A stretch of 64,000 nt of DNA from Cercis canadensis (taxonomy: Eukaryota; Streptophyta; Magnoliopsida; Fabales; Fabaceae). The stretch spans positions 774,857 through 838,856 of the forward strand of contig QAOA01004025.1 of assembly GCA_003255065.1 (NCBI GenBank), written 5' to 3'. Within the stretch, counting starts at the first letter, position 1. The number at the start of each line of letters is the position of its first letter. Below, piece by piece: positions 46,286-56,626 of the stretch. The notes beneath the pieces are model-generated. The model saw only the letters and a program-made list of their open reading frames with translations, was not told the DNA's origin and did no database searches. The translations under genes were made by a program, and so were the position numbers.

Positions 46286-46933
46286 GGGAGATATATATAT
46301 GGAGATTTTTTAGATACTTTTAATATTTATGTAGTATGTTATACTACATAAAAATAACTAATAAATAAATGACATGTGTACAAATTAACTGTTTTTAAAT
46401 TTGTTTAAAAAATTAAATAAATTATATTTTATATATAATAAAATATGAAAATTATATATGATTGCTACGTCAGTGTAGTATAACATATCAAGTAGCTTAA
46501 TAAAAATAAGAAGTTATCACACTTATGACATACGTCATAAATGGTAGATCTGAAGTAAAAAGAACAAAAAATAAATAAAAGTAAACTCAAACAATTGTAT
46601 TTATTTATTTTTATTATTCATTTGTCAGGTGACTCCGTAATTCGAACACGGAGCTCTTTTGTCACAAAGGGAATGCATATATGGAAAAATTTGACACAAT
46701 GTCAGAAGTGAAACCGTAGGTGGTCCCATCTATTTTATGCTTTTGGTGACATTATTACATCATTCAGCCTAATTTTTTCGTTGACCGTAAGTCCGCGTAG
46801 AATGTCGTAACTTCTTTAGCTCTAATCTCAACTCTCAAGTTATTTTACATTGAAAAATTTTCTATTCTATTGATCACTATGTAAACTCAATACTACTCTC
46901 ACTCAAATTAAGGCATTTGGATAATTTAATTTT

Positions 46934-47187
46934 GAGTAAAATATATTTTTATTCTTAAATTATTTTTTAAATATCATTTTAGTCTTTGAATTATTTTTTG
47001 TGTCACTTTAATCCTTGAATAATTACATTACCTGTCAAATCAGTCTTCCTTAGCACCAAAGATGATTACTTAAAGAACTGATTTGGTAGGCAAAATGATT
47101 TTTTGAGGACCAAAGTAACACTATAAATAAATCAAAAACTAAAGTGACATTTAAAAAATAATTCATAAATGAAAAAGTATTTAAGTC
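46934..47187. mobile_element. Foldback MITE, second copy of the 18956 family
   Basis: This 254-bp element with GAGTAAAATAT... and inverted ...AAGTC ends lies between TTTAATTTT (46925-46933) and TTCAATTTT (47188-47196), a 9-bp duplication with one change. The empty site GATAATTTAATTTTTACC-like is intact in unit 1 (about 36676) and in the other units, so the insertion followed the array expansion. Confidence 0.88.
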
Positions 47188-47754
47188 TTCAATTTTTACC
47201 TCATTCATCACACATGCCAAGACACAGTTGAAACATGGTTTATATAGCGGAGAAATACTCTTCGACTGTTACTCTCAGAGACATATAAACGAAAGTCTCA
47301 TATGTGGCTCACATGTGGACTATTTTATGTTTTTATAAGAGTAATACTCCCTTAATTATATAAGGATTTCACCTGTATATCACTATCTTTAATCCCCCGT
47401 GAAAGGGATTGCATTCTCACCTTCCCCACCCGATCCTCCCAATTCTATCTATATGATTTAATTCTGTTGTTAAATAATTGAAAGAGAAGTGATTTTAATG
47501 ACTGAAATTCTAGCTTATTATCAAATCAATCAATCTTCATTATAATTCGTTGAAAGCTTGTAGTGGTGCTATTTGGATGGCTTAATTCATCTTAGTTTTT
47601 GCATCTGGTTATTGGCTTTTGGTTGAATGCAATGTGCTGCCCTTAATATGTCTGTCGTGTTAACTTTCATTAAAGATTGTGGTGCATATTAATGTACCAA
47701 TTCACATTGGTGCACAATTATAATGAAGTCATTACTCAGTAATTCCTATATGCA

Positions 47755-48548
47755 TCCATCTGCAGGGTTCCCAAATAGTCCCTCCTCATCAAATCTTTGG
47801 GTTCCCAAATAACCGCTACTTATATTTAATCCAGAGTGAAATAAAAGAAGAGCTCGAACAAGTACATTTCTCACTCAGTAATTCCTATGCATCCATCAGG
47901 GTCGTTGGTTCCTGTAATGGCTTACTCTGTATTGGTCATGGCGAAGACAGCTCGCCATTTTTGGTCTCTATTTGGAACCCAGCAACCAAGGAATTCAGAA
48001 CGACAGAACTACCTGGAAAAAATAATGGCCGTAGCAGGCTGGTTTATCATGTAGGATTTGGTTTCAGTTCCATTGTTAATGATTTCAAGATAGTGAGGAT
48101 TCATGTTGATCCAGCACAAGAAGTGCACTCATTGAGCACTGGCACATGGAGAGAAACCAAAGCTGGTAATTTAGAAAATCTGTTCCTTGATGCTCACTCT
48201 GCAGTCTCTGTTAATGGAGCTTTGTTTTGGTTGGGAACTGAAATGGGCTCCTTGGAAAAAAGGCTCGGTTGGTTAATTTCATTCCACATTGGTCAGGAAG
48301 TGTTTGCAAAGATAAAAATGCCAGTGGGCTACCATTATCGACATCAAGAATATAAGGATTCACTTGCTAGGCTTTACTAATAATCCTTGTGTTGTTGACT
48401 TATGGGTGATGGAGGATATTTGTGCAACTGAGAAATGTTGGACTAAGCCTCTTACTTTAGGACCCTTTTCAAGATCAGTGGTTTGCATGGCATTTTGGAG
48501 AGGTGAAATTTTCTTGGTACATGGAAAAGATGAAAAAACTCGTTTGGC
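47755..48548 (+). pseudogene. F-box/FBA fragment, array unit 3 (longest open)
   Basis: The best-preserved fragment: 47961-48380 is open for 139 codons (VSIWNPATKEFRTTELPGKN, HVGFGFSSIVNDFKIVRIHV, VHSLSTGTWRETKAGNLENL, WLGTEMGSLEKRLGWLISFH). It then shifts frame after KDSLARLY, where a few bases are missing relative to sister copies. It lacks the F-box and the last roughly 50 codons. An upstream Met in frame with enough sequence to rebuild an F-box is not present. Confidence 0.85.
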
Positions 48549-49350
48549 AGGCAATTCCAAGATATAAAAAATTATATTTATTTGAATATACAAATTCATA
48601 AATATAGAGTTAAAATTAATGTCAAAATATAGTATACAACATATACCTACTTCAGTAAATATTAAAAATGTAAGAAAAAAATATTTTTGCATATTTTATA
48701 ACCATTTTGATATATTTCAGTATATTTTACTTAGTATATGTACATTCTAAATATACCTTCGAACTTTTTGAAGAAGTTCAACTTAGTTTCAAAATGTTTT
48801 TCAAAATGGGTCTTACCAAAACAAGTTTAACCAATCTTAATTTATAAAAAAAAAAGTGCCCAAAATGTTTCATCCAAAAAAAATTAAAAGTAAATTATAC
48901 GCGTATAGTGAAAGGAATCAAAAAATATCTTCCATATGTTTTTGGTATAACCAAAAGATTGTCATATCCATGCTTCATAGATTCAAGTAAACATAGGTTT
49001 TGTATTCTAATAAATTATTACAAAAGATAGAATCATAGATACATTTGGCAACAGGAGAATCCCCAAGCTTAAAAATTTAATTAACTAAATAATTAAAGGA
49101 ATAAATCAAACAAATCATGGAAAAAAAATCAAAAACCCAAAACCATATCAAAACTTTAATAGAAACATTCACCTTATAGATATTACTAACTACATTCACT
49201 ATAATAGCAAACTGATGAACTTGAAGGAGTAAATTAATTTGAGGAAAATTAGGATTCTAGAGACATAGAAACATTAAATCAAAGAAGCTTGCCAAAATAA
49301 ACCATAGATTGTACCAAAGAGAAACCTTAAGTTTGAGCATAAAGGCATAC

Positions 49351-49465
49351 ATTTGAAATAAAGGAGAGCACGGTACTAAATTCAACTCTTCCTCTCGCTT
49401 TTAGCCTTTACAACTGAGCTAACTCTCTAAAACGGCGCTGCTGAAGTACCAAGAAAAAGAGAGAG
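49351..49465 (-). repeat. Copy of TOPLESS-like 5' UTR exon, unit 4
   Basis: Matches 36101-36195; the donor GT is kept but the last exon base differs (ATACATTTG in place of ATACCTTTG on the plus strand). Confidence 0.7.
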
Positions 49466-49929
49466 AGATATATATTCAACCGATACTAACGAGGAATAAG
49501 TAGATTGGGCTATCAAGATAAGCAGATTAATAAAGAGAAGAAGTTATCGCACTTTTGACATAGGTCATAAATGGTAGATCCCAAGTGTTAAAAAAAAAAA
49601 AAAAGTGTAAACTAACAGCTGTATTATTTATATATTTTTAGTATTTATTTGTCAGGTAACTCAAAGAAGGATCTCTTTTGACGTAAGGTCAAAAGTGAAA
49701 CCGTAGATGGTCCCAACTATTTGATGCTTTTGGTGACATGATTACATCATTCGGCGTAATTTCTTCATTGACAGTAGGTCCGCTTAGAATCTTACAACTT
49801 CTTCAGTTCTAATCTATTTTAGACTGAAAATGTTTATATTCTATTGATCACTATCATAAACTCAATACTACTCTCACTCAAATTAAGCTATTTGGATATT
49901 TTAATTTTTACCTCATTCATCAGACATGG

Positions 49930-50440
49930 CAAGTTGACTCAGTAGTCTCTGCTGATAGAACTTTGTTTTGGTTGGGAACTGAGGTTGAGGTGAGTAGTAG
50001 GAAGAACAGCCATTGGTTATTTTCATTTGACATTGATGATGAAGTGTTTTCAAAGATAAAATTGCCACCTGGTATTGATCAAATATTACAATCAACTTGC
50101 AGTATATAAGGATTCACTTGCTATGCTTCACTATACTTCTAATCCTCTTGTTGTTGATGTGTGGGTGATGGAAGAGAAATGTGCAATTGGGGAGTGCTTT
50201 ACTTGGGTTAAGCTTTTTACTGTAGGACCCTTTTTCCAGATCAGTGTTTCCCTTGGCTATTTGAAGAGGTGAAATTCTCTTCTTTAAATGGGGAAAAGGT
50301 GGAAGAAATCATGTTTTATCTCTTTGCAAGCCCATTGGCAATGAGTTGAAGTACCTACCTTTTCAATGGGTTGATGCATATAATCCTCAGGCTTTCATAT
50401 TGCAGAGAGGTGAGTGCCGGTTGGCGGTTACTTTGAAACA
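49930..50440 (+). pseudogene. F-box/FBA relic, array unit 4
   Basis: A deletion joins the upstream region (CATCAGACATGGCAAG) directly to the middle of the FBA domain (SVSADRTLFWLGTEVEVSSR). It continues past the GTTTGGCAGG break used in the other units into the authentic F-box 3' end (KRWKKSCFISLQAHWQ-like, then 3' flank). It therefore marks the outer border of the array. Frame changes are present. Confidence 0.8.
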
Positions 50441-50684
50441 CACTACAGTGTGGTTAATTGTGAAGCCAATTAGGTTTTAGGATATCTAGTGTTACTTTAA
50501 GTTTTTTTGAAAAACAAATCTAAAGTAGTCTTCTAGCTGGCAGGCAATCCATATAATGGTTACCATTGAGCAGCACATTAAATTTTATAATTTCAGTAGT
50601 TTGGGTTTTTTTTTGCATATAATTCTAATAGTTTCATGTTTTTCTCATTCGTAACCTATTGAGTGAATCATAAATGTTACATAT

Positions 50685-51005
50685 TGATGATGCCTATATT
50701 GAGGTCGGATAAAGAAGGAGTAGGTCGGCTAGCCAAGTTGGCGGGTTCATGTTGGGTTGGAACTTTGGGGTTTGATTTACACAATGAGTACAATTGAACT
50801 AAAAGCCGAGTTGAAAAGACCCAGATTTTGAATGTCAAATTAGGTCAATCTCGATTAAAATGAGTAATAAATGAAGAGAGTGAAAAAAGTGATAATACCT
50901 ATTGGAAAGTAATATTTATAGAGGCACGGACGGCATTTTAATAATTTGGACGACTAGGTCTAATGGGCCCAATGTGGATTGGGCTTAATAGTAAGGGTAT
51001 AGACA
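50685..51005. mobile_element. Small solo LTR-like insertion
   Basis: A 321-bp block TGATGATGCCTATATT...GGTATAGACA interrupts the F-box 3' flank between CATAT (50680-50684) and CATAC (51006-51010). Other family flanks read continuously here (AAATATGATCTTTTATTATT). TG/CA ends and a near-perfect 5-bp duplication fit a solo LTR. Confidence 0.65.
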
Positions 51006-51010
51006 CATAC

Positions 51011-52062
51011 GACTTTTATTATTTTAGTCTTATTGGTTGTCACACAAGAGCATAATCATACGTTCTACAAATTATTTATTGTGATTTAGGTGCTTTATTT
51101 CTATTTATTTAATATTTATTCAAACAAAGCCCTCAGACATACTTGCAAGAATATTAGTTTCCAAGTCTATTGGCATTTAGAATTGCATCCACATCCGTTT
51201 TTTTTCCCTCAAATGGTCTCTGATATGCAGCACATACCATAACATGTAATAAGGTATACACATGTTTAGGACCTCTACAAAGTGGTGGAGACAAATAGAT
51301 GGAATTTACTTTGTTCAGTCACAACAATAAGGACAAAGTTTCTGAAGTTATGATCTGTATTGAAACATATCATGGCAACAAAATCATGATTCAAGAGTGT
51401 CTTGTGCCATCTTTTCTACATTGTGGTTAATGTCTTGTAGCTGCAATCTCTAGAGAACCATGATTTATATTATGTGTTGTAGCTTGCTCAAAAATCTCTC
51501 ATTCAGTTCATTTTTAGCAACTCCCATATAAATGTCGTGCCTTATTTTTATGATGTGTTATACTGACGTATACTGATAGAGACATTCCTTTTCATGTTTT
51601 TGGTTACTGCAATATGATGCATGAGCGAAAAATAAGTAAGAAATCCCTTTCTATAACACTTTCATCATTCACGGGATCAGCATCATCACCCCACAATTAC
51701 TCTTTGCTGTTTCTCTTCTGGTTTACATGAAAATCCCATGAAGCTATTTATAATCATATGTTGAAGAACAAAGAGGAAAGAAAGTAAACAAAATTTGGAA
51801 TCAAAGCAAGACTAGGAAGATGGTTTGTGATGGAATGTGGATTAGATACGATCATTACATTGAAGAACAAAGAGGAAAATGAAAATGTGAATTATATTAG
51901 CCTATTTGGGATTGATTCTATTGCTTCTTACATGGCAAATCAATCTATTTACTGTTCTGTATACCATAAATCACTTTATTTATCGCCTCGAACAACGCAA
52001 ACAACTACTTCGCAGAATGCCCAACATATTTTTCAGAGAAGTAACTATAAATAACTCCTTTT
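51011..52062. other. F-box 3' flank, then no recognisable gene
   Basis: The family-shared flank (ACAAGAGCATAATCATACG..., GGTATACACATGTTTAGGA) runs to about 51750. The short open frame at 51827-52054 matches nothing I know. Confidence 0.5.
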
Positions 52063-52068
52063 AGAATC

Positions 52069-54066
52069 CGGGAACAAAATTTCGTGTCGTTTCGGACGAA
52101 ACGCAAGAAATTTTACGGTTTCGTCCGTTGACGACCCGAAATACCATTCCATTTCCAAAATTGTATGGTTTCCATCGAAACGGAATTGTGTCGGTGAGTT
52201 TCGGATGAAACTGTCCGAAATTGCAAAGATATTCGAAGTGCATGTACGAAACAAAGTAACAAACTAAAAAAGATAAGCAAAAGCAACAGCCAACGAAGAA
52301 AGGAAAATAATCAAAAGATGAGACAATTTATTGAACAGTTCATGAACAACATATAAAGGACAATAATTTATTTACAGATTCTCAACTTATTCAAAGAAAT
52401 GAGAGGTGAAAATATATATCCCATTATTTCTCAACCTCCACCAAGGCACCAACCTTCAACTTGTTTGTGTGAAATAGAGAAGAATTTTGAAGCTGCCCAG
52501 CTCCGATTGTCTTCCACTAAGTCTCTCTGCCCGAAAGTCTCCTTGCATCCCTCTGGCCTTGCGTTTATAGAGAGAAATTAGGTTCTCACATATATAGATA
52601 GAGGAAGAAAGGGCGAAGAAGTAAAAGGGGTTTCATGGGGAATGAAGTATTTTTACTACTTGAGGTTGAAGATGTAGAAAATTGAAGGGGTAGAGGAAAT
52701 AATCTTGTTCTGGAATGTGAAAAAGAAATACCACCGGCAACACATGGTTTTCATTTCTATTTTCAATGGTGGTTTCAGGGATTTCGGTGTCTTCTCCCTG
52801 ACAGCATCTATGTTTTGGAGTTTTAAGGTTTTTTTTGGGTTTATATGGCCATAGGCCTTTTGTTTCTGTATTCACCACTCTGATTGAGTGAGTAGTTGGG
52901 CACTTTAGCCCATGATTGGTGTCTATTGTAAGTTGCAGTACTAAAAAAAAAAAAACAAACCTATCAATCTCACCAGTTCTTGCCTCTTGGTCTTGGGTCA
53001 CTAGGTTCGAATTTGGTCTATACCAAAATCCTTTATTAAAGAGGTATTCCTTTATCCCAATGCGCCTACTCGAAAATATAGCTGACTAATGGGCCAACTC
53101 AGCCTATTCAAGTCACATTGGGCCACAGGCTAAAATCAGTCAAATTGGGCCAGGTCAAATTAGTCCAATTTTAAACGAGCTAGTAATTTATAAACTCAAC
53201 CCACTAATTTATCGAGCCCCAACTGACTGACCCACTGGGCTCAACCCATGAACCCAACTCTACTCAAAAAGCTATGTCAGCAATACTTGTCTAACAAGTA
53301 TCCAACCACCAGCTTAAATATATTTTATAAAGTCATGAGAGGTATATTGATTTTAAAAAGCTATACATTAGGATCACAATGGCGCTCATTAAGGCTTTAC
53401 TAGAAATTCTTTATATATAGATTGAATTATGAAAAAGAGAGAACTGGGGTTAGAAGTTAGAACTTTATGAACAAGAAAAATTAACAAATAAAAAATAAAA
53501 GAAGGTAGAGAAAATTAATCGGAACAAAAACACTATTTTTTCCAACTTTAGAATAGAAAGAATCAATAAACTGCTCTTAATATCATAAATATCAAATTGA
53601 GTCAATTACATAAAACTCCAAAACTCAACCGGCATGATTTTTTTTTTTTTTTGAAGTGATATGAACAGTATAAAGTAAAGCTTTTCAAAAGAGGATTAAA
53701 ATTTATGGATATTCTAACTTTCTAATATATTTTTGTTAATTATGTAATGTGTAATTTGAAACTTAAAGTATAATATGTATTTTTCATTAAGTTTTATGTA
53801 TGTCAAATGTTATCAAAATTTTTGGACATTTATTATATTAATGTTATTTGATTAAAAATTTAGTTATTCAATATTATACTATCTAATTTTATATATTTTT
53901 ACTAGTATTATTATGTTAGAATCATTTAAAATTAAAAAAAAAATATATTGCTTAAAATTATTTGAAACGTGTCTTCAAAAATTTTCGTTTCTACAAAATT
54001 TCTGAAATGTTTCTATTTTCTAAGTGACCGAAACAGTATCCCAAAACGAAATTTTGCTCCTTGTTC
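52069..54066. mobile_element. Possible TIR DNA transposon rich in CGAAA motifs
   Basis: The left end (GGGAACAAAATTTCGTG) is inverted at the right end (complement of CGAAATTTTGCTCC). Both ends continue with TTTCGG/CCGAAA words, densest at 52070-52250. AGAATC occurs on both outer sides (52063-52068, 54067-54072) in the same orientation. No transposase is seen; the interior includes GGCCCAACTC-type low-complexity text. It could be a MULE-like or hAT-like non-autonomous element. Confidence 0.4.
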
Positions 54067-54423
54067 AGAATCAATTATTTCCTTTCTCATGGGCTACAGC
54101 TATTACACTAATTTTCATTTTGAGTTAGTGGGATGCCTTTTTCCTTCAAAGGGATGCACATAGTTAATACAAAACAATGGCCAAAAAAGAGATATACAAA
54201 GTAAGCATTAAAGGAACTGGGAATCGCACTGGGACCTTGTAACATTATAATCACTAGGAAAGAGTAACAAAATGTGAAAGAATAAAAAAAATAAATGCTA
54301 AATATGAGATATGTACCTGTAGGTACTTTTCTTTGACTTAGACAAGCATTTCAATTGAAGGTATGTACATCAATTTCTGCTTTGCCAAAGATTATATTAT
54401 ATATAATCAAAAACAGATTAAGC

Positions 54424-54570
54424 ACCCTTCATGGATCCCAAACATGCTACTAACACCCTGCCCAATAGTATTTAAGTGTAATATTGAAGAAACCTCCCTT
54501 CGTGGATCCCAAACATGCTACTAGCACCCTTCCCAGTAGTATTGAAGTGTAGTATTGAAGAAACCTATCC
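54424..54570. repeat. Direct tandem repeat, about 74 bp x 2
   Basis: Two adjacent copies share TGGATCCCAAACATGCTACT and GTATT.AAGTGTA.TATTGAAGAAACC with a few substitutions. Confidence 0.85.
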
Positions 54571-56626
54571 TTACTATTATTTTGTGGACCGAAAAAAAAA
54601 AAAAGAAACAGATTAAGCAATAACCTAAAAACAAATATCAACTGTTGGCTGCAACAGTTCACTGGACAGTTGAAATGCCATCAACAAATTTTGTCAGGAA
54701 AAGGAAGCATTCTTGAAAATGCCTTCCTTCAGTAAAGCGACAATAAACTGAATGCCAAAAGAAACAAGGCTAAAGCTTCCAGGAAGAAGAAGAAGAAGAA
54801 AAACTTGTACCACATGAAGTTGCTTTAAACTAACAACCATTACCAAAATTTAACTGCTCAAAGCTGTCACTTTCTCAAAATTTAAAATTACATAAAAGAA
54901 ATTGATTAATAATTATATAATAAAGAAAACTAAAAAAAAAAAACTCACAATAGCCAAACATATACAGAGATCAAAAGTTCTACCATTGACAAATATATTT
55001 TTCTTTTTATAAATTTTGTTAATTAGTACAAAAAACTATGATGCCTAATAAACTCAATAAGGTCTGACTACAATGCCAAGAATAGTCCTCATACCTGGGT
55101 GTCTGAAAAGCAAGTATGGATCAATCTGCCTCTGTTGTGTGTGTGGCTGAGATCAGGAGCTGCATTAATCTGTCACCGACTCAAACAATTAACACAATTA
55201 GAATCAACAATATAATATATGAACGCGAAGATAATATTTAGCAAAATGGCAGTGAAATAACAAAACTCAACTCATAAGAGAGGAAAATGTGCTCAAGTAC
55301 ACACCAGCATTGTTTATGGTGCAACAAGCAAAAGAACTCAACCTCATTTCTCAAATTTTCAGTTTTTGAAAATCTTTAGTCTAATTATTAACAGTTCATG
55401 CGATATGAAGAATAGAAGCTTATATTGTATGGACATCAAGTTATTAATAGACAAGGACCGACCAAAAGGTTTCCAAATGGAATCTGGTTTATGAGACTTT
55501 TTCTATGAATAGGGAGAGATCAATTACCGAAATGCTAGAAGCACGCATGCATGACAAGGGTGGAAATTGTTTAAGTTTTAAGCACAGGGCTATGTAAATA
55601 ATGTGCCTCAAGCAGCAAATTATGTAACATGGATAAGAAAAATATGCTTTAGTATTCGAGAAGTATAATAATAACAGGATGTCAAATGTCCAACTAAAGA
55701 TCAATGCATTCATAAACAGAATCATAGCACTTGATAGAATTAATCAGCTCAACACCCTCCCCCACCTCTTCTTCTCTTCAGCCTGAAAACATTCAAAATC
55801 TATTGACAATGACCATCACATGCATCCTCTTTTCAACATACAAAAATCATAAGCATACTTCTGATATAAGAATATACAGTTTTGGGATATAGATAAGGAG
55901 CAGCCATGTATTGCCCAGGAAGATAAAGCAAATATTAGGAAGAGCAAAGGTTTTATTGGCTTAAGTTTTGAAAACACTTAATTTTCACAGCCAAAAAGGA
56001 ATAGTAAGGGAAAACAATATCCAAATGAAGCTGCAATAAAGAGAACCATTTAAAATGAAATAGGATGGTCTAGAAATGAGTAAAAAAGATTCCAATTTAT
56101 ATGCTATAATTGATGGAAGAGTACCCTGGCTATATTTGTACATCTTGAACAGCTGAATAATGGTAAATTTTTATGCAAACTTATTTAATATCTGCAACAA
56201 GCAGTAAAGAATCTAGAGTCTAAAATCTACATTTTAGGGGGAAAAGCTACATGCATAGATCATTCAAAGTTAGATACTCAATGACAAGGAAGGAAATGAA
56301 TGACAGAGCTGCCTAGTTGAAGAAGACTTGGCCAAAGCCAAGAATAGCAAGAAAACGGTATGAAAAACAAACTATAGCAAGATCAAACAGCAGAGACAGT
56401 GCCAGAAATTAAATTAAGTTGGAGATCACGAGACTTCATTCTGCTTGTGATAATCAACGAACATCAAATTTAGGAGTTCAGTATATACAACAGTAACTAT
56501 CGGTGTCATCTAGAATTTGTCTAACAAGAAGTGGATAAAAAGTAACTCAGCAAGGAAGAACAAACAACTCACTCCATTGATTGCAATGCTAATCAAATGG
56601 AAAATTGGATTAGCAGCAAGCAACAG
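54571..56626. other. No recognisable gene; possible 3' UTR exon
   Basis: AT-rich sequence with no convincing coding frame. A segment at about 55096-55173 has, on the minus strand, an AG before ATTAATGCAGC and a GT after ACACCCAG. It could be a spliced 3' UTR exon of the maturase gene, but nothing else supports this. Confidence 0.4.

Larger units (their letters stand above)
35325..50440. repeat. Tandem array of TOPLESS-5'-end/F-box-fragment units
   Basis: Four head-to-tail units share the same order: TOPLESS-like intron 1 sequence (GTTTGGCAGGCAATTTTATA...), 5' UTR exon with donor, about 1 kb of upstream DNA ending TTGGTTGAATGCAATGTGCTGCCC, then an F-box gene fragment cut again at GTTTGGCAGG. 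Approximate units: 35325-41455 (interrupted by a Copia element), 41456-45060, 45061-48548 and 48549-50440. Unit 2 additionally repeats its upstream part (42594-43380 and 43466-44230). The first unit is joined to the real TOPLESS-like gene, so it is the likely source. Confidence 0.85.

Noticed and set aside
47961..48380. A functional short F-box gene in array unit 3
   Set aside because: There is no F-box motif, the reading frame shifts near 48380, and its end is replaced by TOPLESS intron sequence.
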